The notes below the pieces were generated by a model. It was not told the DNA's origin, did no database searches, and saw only the letters and a program-made list of their open reading frames with translations. From Alphaproteobacteria bacterium (GTDB lineage Bacteria; Pseudomonadota; Alphaproteobacteria; Rickettsiales; RI-342): a stretch of 9,445 nt of DNA. Made by a program: the position numbers and the translations under genes. Shown here piece after piece: positions 1 through 5,465 of the stretch. The first letter of the stretch is position 1, and the number at the start of each line of letters is the position of its first letter. The DNA lies in assembly GCA_020851915.1 (NCBI GenBank), contig JADZBT010000078.1, positions 1 to 9,445 of the forward strand. Direction: 5' to 3'.

Positions 1-2
1 GC

Positions 3-1181
3 CCGGGCGAATTCTACCAGCTCGATATGGAGATGTCGTTCGTGACGCAGGATGACGTATTCAACGCCATCGGCCCGGTACTGCATGCCGTGTTCGAGGA
101 GTTCGCCGATGGCCGCAAGGTTTCCGGATCGCCCTTCCCGCGCATCCCGTACCGCGAATCCATGCTGAAATACGGCGTCGATAAACCCGATCTCCGCAAC
201 CCGCTCATCATCTCGGACGTAACGGATGTGTTCCGTGGTTCGGGCTTCTCCATTTTCGCCAAGAACATCGACAAGGGCAGCGTCGTGCGCGCGATCCCCG
301 CACCCGCGACCGGCGGGCAGGCCCGCAGCTTCTTCGACAAGATGAACGACTGGGCGCGCGAAGACATGGGCGCGCCGGGCTTGGGCTACATCACCCTCGA
401 CGAGAACGGCGAAGGCAAAGGCCCCATCGCCAAGTTCCTCGATGCCGAGCGCCTCGCAAAGCTGAAAGCACTCTCCGGCATCAAACCGGGCGATACGGCG
501 TTCTTCGCCTGCGGCCCCGAGCTGGAAGCCGCAAAGCTCGCCGGTGCGGCGCGCATTAAACTCGGCAATGACCTCGACCTGCTCGAGAAGAACGTGTTCA
601 AATTCTGCTGGATCGTGGACTTCCCCTATTTCGAGTGGGACGACAAAGAGAACAAGATCATCTTCAGCCACAATCCCTTCTCGATGCCGCAGGGCGGCCT
701 CGAAGTGCTGGAGAAGGCCAAGACCAAGGAAGACCTGCTGGATATTCTCGCCTACCAGTACGACATCGTATGCAACGGCGTGGAGCTGTCGAGCGGTGCC
801 ATCCGTAACCACAAGCCGGAGATCATGTACAAGGCGTTTGAAATTGCCGGTTACAGCAAAGAGGTGGTCGATGACCGCTTCCGTGGCATGATCAACGCCT
901 TCAAGTTCGGCGCGCCCCCGCACGGCGGCATCGCACCCGGCGTCGATCGCATCGTGATGCTGCTCGCCGACGAGCCCAACATCCGCGAGATCATCGCCTT
1001 CCCGATGAACCAGCGCGCCGAAGATCTGCTGATGAACGCGCCCGCAGCGGTGGATGACAAGCAGCTGAAGGAACTCAGCCTGATGCTCAGCCCCTCCGCC
1101 CGCAAATCGCTGGAAGACGAGGCAAAGCGCAAAGAACGCGGCGACAACGGCGAGCAGCAGATCGCGGAAGACGCAGCGTAA
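3..1181 (+). CDS. aspS: Aspartyl-tRNA synthetase, C-terminal part (5' end outside window)
   Basis: Charges tRNA with aspartate in the cytoplasm; class II aminoacyl-tRNA synthetase of the bacterial type. The reading frame is open from base 3 and begins with PGEFYQLDMEMSFVTQDDVF, which follows motif 2 in bacterial AspRS, so the anticodon-binding domain and motif 2 lie upstream of the window. The middle third (about 130-270 residues in) matches the bacteria-specific GAD insertion. The class II motif 3 is clear near residue 300 (HGGIAPGVDRIVMLLADEPN), followed by the family signature AFPMNQRAEDLLMNAP. The last roughly 30 residues are a charged, family-variable tail. Stop TAA at 1179-1181. Many Alphaproteobacteria lack AsnRS and use a non-discriminating AspRS with an amidotransferase, but the sequence here does not settle that. 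A paired-hairpin repeat followed by a T-rich run begins 10 bp after the stop and may end the transcript. Identification is near certain; only the 5' end is missing. Confidence 0.97.
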   Translation, partial: PGEFYQLDMEMSFVTQDDVFNAIGPVLHAVFEEFADGRKVSGSPFPRIPYRESMLKYGVDKPDLRNPLIISDVTDVFRGSGFSIFAKNIDKGSVVRAIPAPATGGQARSFFDKMNDWAREDMGAPGLGYITLDENGEGKGPIAKFLDAERLAKLKALSGIKPGDTAFFACGPELEAAKLAGAARIKLGNDLDLLEKNVFKFCWIVDFPYFEWDDKENKIIFSHNPFSMPQGGLEVLEKAKTKEDLLDILAYQYDIVCNGVELSSGAIRNHKPEIMYKAFEIAGYSKEVVDDRFRGMINAFKFGAPPHGGIAPGVDRIVMLLADEPNIREIIAFPMNQRAEDLLMNAPAAVDDKQLKELSLMLSPSARKSLEDEAKRKERGDNGEQQIAEDAA

Positions 1182-1191
1182 CCACTTACTC

Positions 1192-1266
1192 GTCATCCTG
1201 CGCGAAAGCGCAGGATCTCGTGCCGCACACACGGACAGAGATCCTGCGGTCACGCCGCAGGATGAC
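1192..1266. repeat. 75-bp paired-hairpin intergenic repeat, copy 1
   Basis: Two hairpins separated by an 18-bp centre (GTGCCGCACACACGGACA). Left hairpin 1195-1217: stem ATCCTGCGC/GCGCAGGAT around GAAA, a GNRA-type loop in plus-strand RNA. Right hairpin 1240-1264: ATCCTGCGG/CCGCAGGAT around a short loop. The ends GTCATCC and GGATGAC are also complementary, so the element can fold either as two side-by-side hairpins or as one long interrupted hairpin. Both arms recur exactly, in reverse complement, at 1946-2020. This is REP/BIME-like architecture; short palindromes with GTCATCC ends are frequent between genes in Alphaproteobacteria. The right hairpin is followed by a T-rich stretch (1268-1281), so it may serve as the aspS terminator or 3' stabiliser. 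No transposase is seen. Confidence 0.88.
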
Positions 1267-1294
1267 GTGTTGTTTTTGTTTCCAACCCGCAGAC

Positions 1295-1329
1295 AAAAAA
1301 AATCCTCCCGCCCTTTGCAGGACGGGAGG
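1295..1329 (-). terminator. Rho-independent terminator of the small membrane-protein gene
   Basis: Read on the minus strand, a 10-bp stem (CCTCCCGTCC with GGGCGGGAGG, one U-G wobble) closes a 6-nt loop TGCAAA, followed by A and then eight T (plus-strand A run at 1295-1302). It lies 13 bp beyond the stop codon of the minus-strand gene ending at 1343. A GC-rich stem plus a U tract in that direction is textbook intrinsic termination. The plus-strand reading lacks a T run, so it acts mainly on minus transcripts. Confidence 0.9.
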
Positions 1330-1342
1330 CAAAAACGTGGAA

Positions 1343-1687
1343 TTACCGTTTTCTCAAGAAATATCCCCCAACCATCGTCAGCCCCAGCAGGCACAGAAGC
1401 CCGCTGCCAACGAACACGCCCCATCCGCCGCCAGAAATTCCGACAACGAAATAGAGCGCGCCGATGGCGCTGAGACAAAGACCGATGAACGTAGCGACTG
1501 CGGGACTCTTTTCCGAAGACCAGAGTCCGAACGACACCAACGCCAACGCGAAGCCGATGACGGGGATTGCATTCGCAACCCACACCATCGGTGTTGGGGC
1601 TTCCACGGGCAGGACAAAACGCATCACCAACCCGAGGGCCAGAAGTCCGATACCAAAGCCACCTACCGTCTTACGATTAATGTTCAT
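1343..1687 (-). CDS. Small four-helix membrane protein, unknown function
   Basis: 114 residues, not recognised as a named family. Four hydrophobic segments are visible at about residues 8-27, 36-56, 62-84 and 88-110, joined by short loops. The N-terminus is MNINRK and the C-terminus YFLRKR; by the positive-inside rule both ends are probably cytoplasmic. Glycine is abundant in the helices, including a GISGGGWG turn before the last one. No catalytic motif or cysteine pair is apparent. It is accepted as a gene because the ATG at 1687 has GGAGG five bases upstream and a strong intrinsic terminator follows, both on the same strand. The longer open frames on the opposite strand encode charged, compositionally odd peptides. 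It is monocistronic, convergent with aspS, and sits between two inverted 75-bp repeats, so it may be an accessory gene. It could be a small DUF-type inner-membrane protein. Confidence 0.8.
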   Translation of the reverse strand: MNINRKTVGGFGIGLLALGLVMRFVLPVEAPTPMVWVANAIPVIGFALALVSFGLWSSEKSPAVATFIGLCLSAIGALYFVVGISGGGWGVFVGSGLLCLLGLTMVGGYFLRKR

Positions 1688-1692
1688 GTGTG

Positions 1693-1706
1693 CCTCCGCA
1701 CGGAGG
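1693..1706 (-). promoter_or_regulatory. Ribosome binding site inside a small hairpin
   Basis: On the minus strand CCTCC-GTGC-GGAGG forms a 5-bp GC-rich stem with a 4-nt loop. Its 3' arm is the GGAGG Shine-Dalgarno sequence, five bases before the ATG of the small membrane-protein gene (start at 1687). It supports the chosen start, and in principle it could lower or thermally gate translation. The stem is short, so a regulatory role is only a possibility. Confidence 0.5.
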
Positions 1707-1912
1707 ACGCCTTGTCACGGTTTTTCCAGCTGTGTGAACAGCGTAAAGCTATGACGTTTCCCTTCCTTCTTGTCGCGAGGGGTTTGGGAAACAGCTTATC
1801 GGCAACACAGTGGGAAGAACCACTCAAGACGCCTCAATAAAATTTTTGATTTTTATCGATGCGACAAGAAAATACCCCACCAGTGTATCAGGGCCGTGCT
1901 ACGGTTATATTA

Positions 1913-1932
1913 ATATTATTTTTCAATAATAT
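1913..1932. repeat. AT-only perfect palindrome
   Basis: ATATTATT, spacer TTTC, then AATAATAT: an 8-bp perfect inverted repeat made only of A and T in a GC-rich genome, 13 bp left of the second 75-bp repeat. It could be an operator or a promoter-proximal site for the minus-strand gene, or simply AT-rich spacer. Confidence 0.4.
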
Positions 1933-1945
1933 ACGCAGCAAATCC

Positions 1946-2020
1946 GTCATCCTGCGGCGTGACCGCAGGATCTCGTGCCGTATGTATGGATAGAGATCCT
2001 GCGCTTTCGCGCAGGATGAC
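1946..2020. repeat. 75-bp paired-hairpin intergenic repeat, copy 2 (inverted arms)
   Basis: Same length and layout as the copy at 1192-1266. The 29-bp left arm and 28-bp right arm are exact reverse complements of the other copy's right and left arms (57 of 57 bases). The 18-bp centre (GTGCCGTATGTATGGATA) instead matches the other copy best in direct orientation, 12 of 18, and all six differences are transitions. In reverse orientation only 9 of 18 match. It lies 89 bp upstream of the NDUFA12-like start, so it is promoter-distal there rather than a 3' element. The pair brackets the small membrane-protein gene. Confidence 0.88.
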
Positions 2021-2052
2021 AATTACCGGTATCGGGCATCTCCACAAAACCG

Positions 2053-2080
2053 TTGCCCTCCGCGCGAAAAACGCTATCTT
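2053..2080 (+). promoter_or_regulatory. Candidate sigma-70 type promoter
   Basis: TTGCCC at 2053-2058 (4 of 6 to the -35 consensus), a 16-bp spacer, then TATCTT at 2075-2080 (4 of 6 to the -10). It would give a leader of roughly 20-25 nt before the ATG at 2110 and would start the NDUFA12-mlaD-DUF2155-amidotransferase run. Position and spacing are good, motif quality is moderate; no experimental support. Confidence 0.4.
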
Positions 2081-2109
2081 CTAGCGAACACGCAACGCAC
2101 GGGAACCGC

Positions 2110-2463
2110 ATGGCAACCATCGGCACACATCTCTACACGATCTTCTTCGGCAAGCATGTCGGACAGGATCATTTCGGCAATCGTTATTACGAGGAACGCA
2201 GCGCGGCGAAGGATCGCCGCCGCAAGCGCTGGGTGATCTACCGTGGCAAGGCCGAGGCATCCAAAGTGCCCGCCGAATGGCATGGCTGGCTGCATTATTC
2301 CACGGACGCGATGCCGAAGTCGGCGGGTCACCGTTACGCATGGCAGCAGAAACACCTGCCCAATCTTACCGGCACGGAGTATGCCTATTTCCCGCCGGGA
2401 CACGAGCGGGCGGGCGGTGCGCGCGCAAAGGCCGCCGCCGACTACGAGCCGTGGCAGCCGTAA
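2110..2463 (+). CDS. NDUFA12 / B17.2 family complex I accessory protein
   Basis: 117 residues. The family is the 17.2-kDa supernumerary subunit of NADH:ubiquinone oxidoreductase, shared by mitochondria and Alphaproteobacteria, attached to the matrix/cytoplasmic arm and linked to assembly. Visible conserved blocks: GTHLYTIFFGKHVGQDHFGN then RYYEER (residues 5-30); RRKRWVIYRGKAEASKVPAE and WHGWLHY (about 37-63); and LPNLTGTEYAYFPPG with a GGAR...ADYEPWQP end. No signal peptide or membrane helix. The start is taken at 2110 rather than the in-frame ATG at 2053, because the family begins close to the GTxxYT block, the upstream extension looks non-homologous, and GGGAA precedes 2110. The candidate promoter would also overlap the longer start. 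Stop TAA at 2461-2463, 22 bp before the mlaD-like ATG. This gene commonly sits beside DUF2155 and aat genes in Alphaproteobacteria, as here. Confidence 0.92.
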   Translation: MATIGTHLYTIFFGKHVGQDHFGNRYYEERSAAKDRRRKRWVIYRGKAEASKVPAEWHGWLHYSTDAMPKSAGHRYAWQQKHLPNLTGTEYAYFPPGHERAGGARAKAAADYEPWQP

Positions 2464-2485
2464 ATTTACCGCAATCCAAGGGGGA

Positions 2486-2995
2486 ATGATGGGACGCAGT
2501 ATTTTGGAAACCCTGATCGGCGCGATCGTGATACTGGTCGCGGCGGGATTCGGTTATTTCGCCTACAACAGCAGCAGCATCAAGCAGGAAGCCGGCTACG
2601 ACATCAGCGCCAAATTCGACAGCGTGGACGGCATCGGACTGGGCAGCGAAGTTCGCATGGGCGGCGTGAAGATCGGCGTCGTCACCGATCTGGCCCTGGA
2701 ACCGGAAACCTACCTCGCCGTGCTGTCGCTGCACATCAACGAAGCCGTTAAACTGCCCGAGGACTCCAACGCCGCCATTGTGTCCGACGGCCTGCTCGGC
2801 GCCAAATATGTGGCCCTCACCCCCGGCAGCGAAGAGGCCATGCTGAAGGATGACGATCAGATCCAGTTCACCCAGTCCTCGGTGAATCTCGAAGCAATGA
2901 TCGGCAAGTTCATGTTCAGCGGCGGTGGGGTCGACAAAGACGGCGGCGCGCCCGCCGGACCGGAATCCGAACCCGTTCCCTCATCCGGCCTGTGA
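2486..2995 (+). CDS. mlaD: MlaD-like phospholipid-transport substrate-binding protein
   Basis: 169 residues. MlaD is the periplasmic MCE-domain subunit of the MlaFEDB inner-membrane complex that moves phospholipids between inner and outer membranes. Residues 1-10 are cytoplasmic (MMGRSILETL), followed by one N-terminal membrane helix (about 10-29, IGAIVILVAAGFGYFAYN). The MCE domain (about 39-120) has the typical run FDSVDGIGLGSEVRMGGVKI GVV and the pair SDGLLGAKYVALTPGSE. The C-terminus is Gly/Pro/Glu-rich and probably disordered. Two consecutive ATGs (2486 and 2489) compete; AGGGGGAA just upstream favours either. No mlaE or mlaF is seen here, so the ABC partners must be elsewhere. The stop overlaps or abuts the next start (GTG at 2992, ATG at 2998), suggesting translational coupling to DUF2155. 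Assignment to the MlaD family is firm; orthology rests on length and single MCE domain. Confidence 0.9.
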   Translation: MMGRSILETLIGAIVILVAAGFGYFAYNSSSIKQEAGYDISAKFDSVDGIGLGSEVRMGGVKIGVVTDLALEPETYLAVLSLHINEAVKLPEDSNAAIVSDGLLGAKYVALTPGSEEAMLKDDDQIQFTQSSVNLEAMIGKFMFSGGGVDKDGGAPAGPESEPVPSSGL

Positions 2996-2997
2996 GC

Positions 2998-3552
2998 ATG
3001 GGCATGCGGCGGCTATTCGTTCTGCTCGCGGTGCTGGCCTGTGTCGGCATAACGAACGCCCGCGCGCAGGAAGGCGAGACACCGCTCCCCGTGCTACCGG
3101 AGGAGCAACCCGCCGTGATGGAACTGCCTGCCGCCGATGCGGCGGAAACCGCCGACACCCCCACCATACCGGAAGCACCTGCCCCCACCACAGATACGAG
3201 CGCCTTCCCGCTCCCCGAAGAAAGCACCGCGACCGTGCGCTATAATATGGCGCTGCTTCAGGGCCTCAACAAAGTGACCACCAAAATTTCCTCCGTGGAA
3301 GCCCCGGTAGGCACGGTGGCACGCTTCGGCAATCTTGAGATCATCGCCCGCGCCTGCTGGAAATCGCCCCCCGAAGAACAGCCGGAAAGCGCCGCCCTGC
3401 TCGACATCTGGGAACTGAAACCCGACGAATCGCCGAAGCGGATATTCCTCGGCTGGATGTTCGCCTCCAGCCCCGGCATCTCCTCGCTGGAACATCCCGT
3501 TTACGACATCACCGTGCTCGATTGCGAAGGCATGGCGGCCGTGCCGGAATAA
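2998..3552 (+). CDS. Exported DUF2155 domain protein
   Basis: 184 residues from the ATG at 2998. Function unknown; DUF2155 proteins are periplasmic or envelope proteins found mainly in Alphaproteobacteria. A signal peptide is evident: MRR, a hydrophobic core (LFVLLAVLACVGI), then likely cleavage after ARA (about residue 23). Residues 25-77 are a Pro/Glu/Ala/Thr-rich linker. The conserved domain spans about 82-177: ALLQGLNKVTTKISSVEAPV, GTVARFGNLEIIARACWKSP PEE, LGWMFASSPGISSLEHPVYD and a closing VLDC. Two cysteines (120 and 176) inside the domain could form a disulfide. Alternative starts are GTG 2992, which overlaps the mlaD-like stop by 4 bp, and ATG 3004; no strong ribosome site decides, and all give the same mature protein. 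Same-strand neighbours suggest one transcript. Confidence 0.88.
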   Translation: MGMRRLFVLLAVLACVGITNARAQEGETPLPVLPEEQPAVMELPAADAAETADTPTIPEAPAPTTDTSAFPLPEESTATVRYNMALLQGLNKVTTKISSVEAPVGTVARFGNLEIIARACWKSPPEEQPESAALLDIWELKPDESPKRIFLGWMFASSPGISSLEHPVYDITVLDCEGMAAVPE

Positions 3553-3570
3553 CGGAACGCGGTATCCGGC

Positions 3571-4272
3571 ATGAGGATCCATTATTTTCAGCACGTCCCG
3601 TTCGAAGGACTGGGAAGGATCGCGGAATGGGCACGCGACCGGGAACACATATTGCCACGCACCGCCTTCCATGAACCGGGCCACCGCCTGCCCTCACCCG
3701 ACGATTACGACGCATTGGTGGTAATGGGCGGCCCGATGGGGGTGCATGACGAACCGCTTTACCCATGGCTGTCGGCGGAAAAGGCGCATATCCGTTCCGC
3801 GATCGATGCGGGAAAGCCGGTGTTGGGCATCTGCCTCGGCGCGCAGTTGATCGCCCACACGCTGGGAGCGGGAGTAGCACCTCACCGCCACAAAGAGATT
3901 GGATGGTTCGACATCACCTTTACGGATGCGGCCGCCACGCACCCCATGTTCGCGGGAATGGCCTCCACCATGCGGGTGCTGCACTGGCACGGCGACCGCT
4001 TCGAGATCCCCGGCGGCGCGTGGCGTATCGCCGGCAGCGCGGCGTGCGACAATCAGGGATTCCTGTACCGCGACCGCGTGCTCGGACTGCAATTCCATCT
4101 GGAGATGGACAGGGCCGCCATCATGTCGATTATGGATAATTGCGGACATGAATTGACGGAGTCCCCGTTCATTCAGTCGCGGCAGGAGATACTGGAACAG
4201 GAAACCGCCACGGATACCGCTTCGGCACTGTACCGCCTCCTGGATAACTGGGAATCCACGTTCAGAACGTAG
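3571..4272 (+). CDS. Class I glutamine amidotransferase (GMP synthase-like)
   Basis: 233 residues; a free-standing glutamine amidotransferase domain that hydrolyses glutamine to release ammonia, or a glutaminase/peptidase-like relative acting on gamma-glutamyl compounds. The catalytic triad is complete: nucleophile Cys88 in GICLGAQL, His176 and Glu178 in LQFHLEMD. Other GMP synthase-like markers are DALVVMGGPMGVHDE (about 47-61) and LHWHGDRFEIP (137-147). No synthetase domain is attached, so the acceptor substrate cannot be read from sequence. Related proteins are annotated as GuaA-like amidotransferases; some relatives (PuuD-like) act on gamma-glutamyl-polyamines, but nothing specific supports that here. 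ATG at 3571 comes 18 bp after the DUF2155 stop with only weak ribosome-site similarity. The 3' end overlaps the convergent aat gene by 11 bp. Family is certain, role unknown. Confidence 0.9.
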   Translation: MRIHYFQHVPFEGLGRIAEWARDREHILPRTAFHEPGHRLPSPDDYDALVVMGGPMGVHDEPLYPWLSAEKAHIRSAIDAGKPVLGICLGAQLIAHTLGAGVAPHRHKEIGWFDITFTDAAATHPMFAGMASTMRVLHWHGDRFEIPGGAWRIAGSAACDNQGFLYRDRVLGLQFHLEMDRAAIMSIMDNCGHELTESPFIQSRQEILEQETATDTASALYRLLDNWESTFRT

Positions 4273-4840
4273 CCTGACGCTCTACCGCCTCCCGCAATCG
4301 CTCCATATACGTCCCGCGCGGAATCTCATGTGCGCCGAATTGCTTTAGATGATCGTTCAAATATTGCGTGTCGAGCAATAGGAACCCGCGCGCCTTCAAC
4401 CGCTCCACCAGATGCACCAGCGCCACCTTGCTGGCGTTGCTGGCACGGCTGAACATGCTCTCGCCGAAGAACGCCGCGCCGATGGACACGCCATACAACC
4501 CACCCGCCAGCGCCCCCTCCCGCCAGCATTCGACGCTGTGGGCAAATCCCCTGCGGTGCAGCGCATTATACAATGTTGTGATCTCGCCGTTGATCCAGGT
4601 GCTCTTGCGGTCGGCACAAGCGGCCAGCACATCCGGGAACGCCGTATCGAAGGTTACCGTGAGTGGATGTTTCTCCATGAATTTTTTGAGGCTGCGCGGA
4701 ATATGGAATCCCTCCAGCGGAATGACGCCGCGCCACTCCGGGCAGAACCAGTGGAGCTCTTTCGAATGCTTGCGCTCCGCCATGGGAAAGAATCCGTTGG
4801 CGTAGGCTTCGAGCAGCAGGTCGGGGGTGAGCGAGGCCAT
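4262..4840 (-). CDS. aat: Leucyl/phenylalanyl-tRNA--protein transferase
   Basis: 192 residues. Cytoplasmic enzyme of the N-degron pathway: it moves Leu or Phe from charged tRNA onto proteins with N-terminal Arg or Lys, marking them for ClpS/ClpAP. Conserved blocks in order: LLEAYANGFFPMAE (10-22), WFCPEWRGVIPLEGFHIPRS (31-50), TWINGEI (81-87), the hallmark GESMFSRASNASKVALVHLV (126-145), and LLLDTQYLNDHLKQFGAHEIPR (around 154-175). It lies at the short end of the family. Two ATGs are adjacent (4843 and 4840). AAGGAGG ends three bases before the first and six before the second, so 4840 is slightly favoured. It follows aroQ on the same strand after a terminator and about 110 bp, so it probably has its own promoter. 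Its last 11 bp overlap the end of the convergent amidotransferase. Confidence 0.96.
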   Translation of the reverse strand: MASLTPDLLLEAYANGFFPMAERKHSKELHWFCPEWRGVIPLEGFHIPRSLKKFMEKHPLTVTFDTAFPDVLAACADRKSTWINGEITTLYNALHRRGFAHSVECWREGALAGGLYGVSIGAAFFGESMFSRASNASKVALVHLVERLKARGFLLLDTQYLNDHLKQFGAHEIPRGTYMERLREAVERQATF

Positions 4841-4940
4841 CATCGCCCTCCTTAAATTCTTTCCGGATAATTGCTTATGATGTGATTTGCATCCAACACT
4901 TTAGCCAACAAAATCCCCTCAAACGCATTGGCCATCCGTA

Positions 4941-4964
4941 CAAAAATCCGCGCCCTCAGCGCGG
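4941..4964 (-). terminator. Rho-independent terminator overlapping the aroQ stop
   Basis: On the minus strand CCGCGC-TGAGG-GCGCGG followed by ATTTTTG: a 6-bp all-GC stem, 5-nt loop and a run of five T. The aroQ stop codon (TGA, 4956-4958) sits in the loop, so the stem begins within the last codons. It should uncouple aroQ from aat transcription. Confidence 0.72.
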
Positions 4965-5399
4965 CTCCAGCAACTTCGCCATCGCCTCCAGCGCCAGCAC
5001 ATAGCCATGCGCGCCCAGCCCGCAGATGACGCCTTTCGCCGCCGGAGAGACATAGGAGTGATGCCGGAACTCCTCACGCTTGAAGATATTGGAGAGATGC
5101 ACCTCAATAATAGGCACGGAAACGCTGAGCAACGCATCCATGATGGCCACCGAGGTATGGGTATAGGCGGCGGCGTTGATGAGTATGCCCTGATGCGCCT
5201 TCCCGGCCTCCTGGATCCAGCCGACCAGCTCGCCCTCGGTATTGCTCTGGCGGAAATCGACGGAAATCCCTAGCGTTTTCGCGGTTTTCTCGCACAGTGC
5301 CTGCAGGTCGGCCAGCGTTTCCTTACCGTAAATTTCCGGCTCGCGGCTGCCCAGCATGTTGAGATTAGGGCCATTGACGATCAGAACACGGTTGGCCAT
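4956..5399 (-). CDS. aroQ: 3-dehydroquinate dehydratase, type II
   Basis: 147 residues, the normal length for the family. Catalyses the third shikimate-pathway step, 3-dehydroquinate to 3-dehydroshikimate, as a cytoplasmic dodecamer. Active-site elements are all present: NGPNLNMLGSREPEIYG with Arg20 and catalytic Tyr24; QSNTEGELVGWI; INAAAYTHTS with Asn75; EVHLSNI with His101; FRHHS with Arg112; and GVICGLGAHGYVLAL near the end. Most family members have INPAAYTHTS, so Ala76 replacing Pro is a mild oddity. Start at 5399 (MANRVLIVNGPN) fits the family; the frame stays open upstream, but that part overlaps thiS and has no homology. GAGGAAAG lies 6-13 bases before the ATG. It is divergent from thiS across a 66-bp gap that must hold both promoters. 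A terminator follows directly. Confidence 0.97.
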   Translation of the reverse strand: MANRVLIVNGPNLNMLGSREPEIYGKETLADLQALCEKTAKTLGISVDFRQSNTEGELVGWIQEAGKAHQGILINAAAYTHTSVAIMDALLSVSVPIIEVHLSNIFKREEFRHHSYVSPAAKGVICGLGAHGYVLALEAMAKLLEPR

Positions 5400-5465
5400 T
5401 GGTCTTTCCTCTGTTATGTAGGTTTCCTTGGATTTATAGCATGATACGAGAGCAAAGCATAGCCT

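Larger units (their letters stand above)
1688..2109. other. Long non-coding stretch between divergent genes
   Basis: About 420 bp with no convincing gene. Going rightward it holds the ribosome-site hairpin of the minus-strand gene, an AT-rich stretch (about 1838-1935) that probably supplies its promoter, an AT-only palindrome, the second 75-bp repeat, and a candidate plus-strand promoter for the NDUFA12-like gene. I looked for tRNA, riboswitch and small-protein signals and saw none. The AT content of 1838-1935 stands out against the GC-rich surroundings. Confidence 0.6.

Noticed and set aside
1220..1840. 206-codon open frame on the plus strand opposite the small membrane-protein gene
   Set aside because: It starts inside the 75-bp repeat, encodes a charged peptide of no recognisable family, and lacks a good ribosome site. 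The minus-strand gene has hydrophobic periodicity, GGAGG and a terminator.
1767..1870. 10-bp perfect inverted repeat (TTCTTGTCGC ... GCGACAAGAA) with an 84-bp interior, possible mobile-element ends
   Set aside because: A match of this size at this spacing is expected by chance in about 9 kb; there is no target duplication and no coding content inside.
1192..2020. CRISPR array or tRNA-derived element suggested by the recurring short repeats
   Set aside because: There are only two copies about 750 bp apart, in opposite arm orientation, with no regular spacers; no cloverleaf can be drawn.
3094..3684. 196-codon open frame on the minus strand across DUF2155 and the amidotransferase start
   Set aside because: Antisense shadow of two well-supported genes; it crosses their intergenic gap and matches no family I know.
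4844..4955. Promoter for aat in the gap after aroQ
   Set aside because: Several weak TTG-type hexamers exist, but none is paired with a convincing -10 at proper spacing, so no site is annotated although a promoter is likely there.
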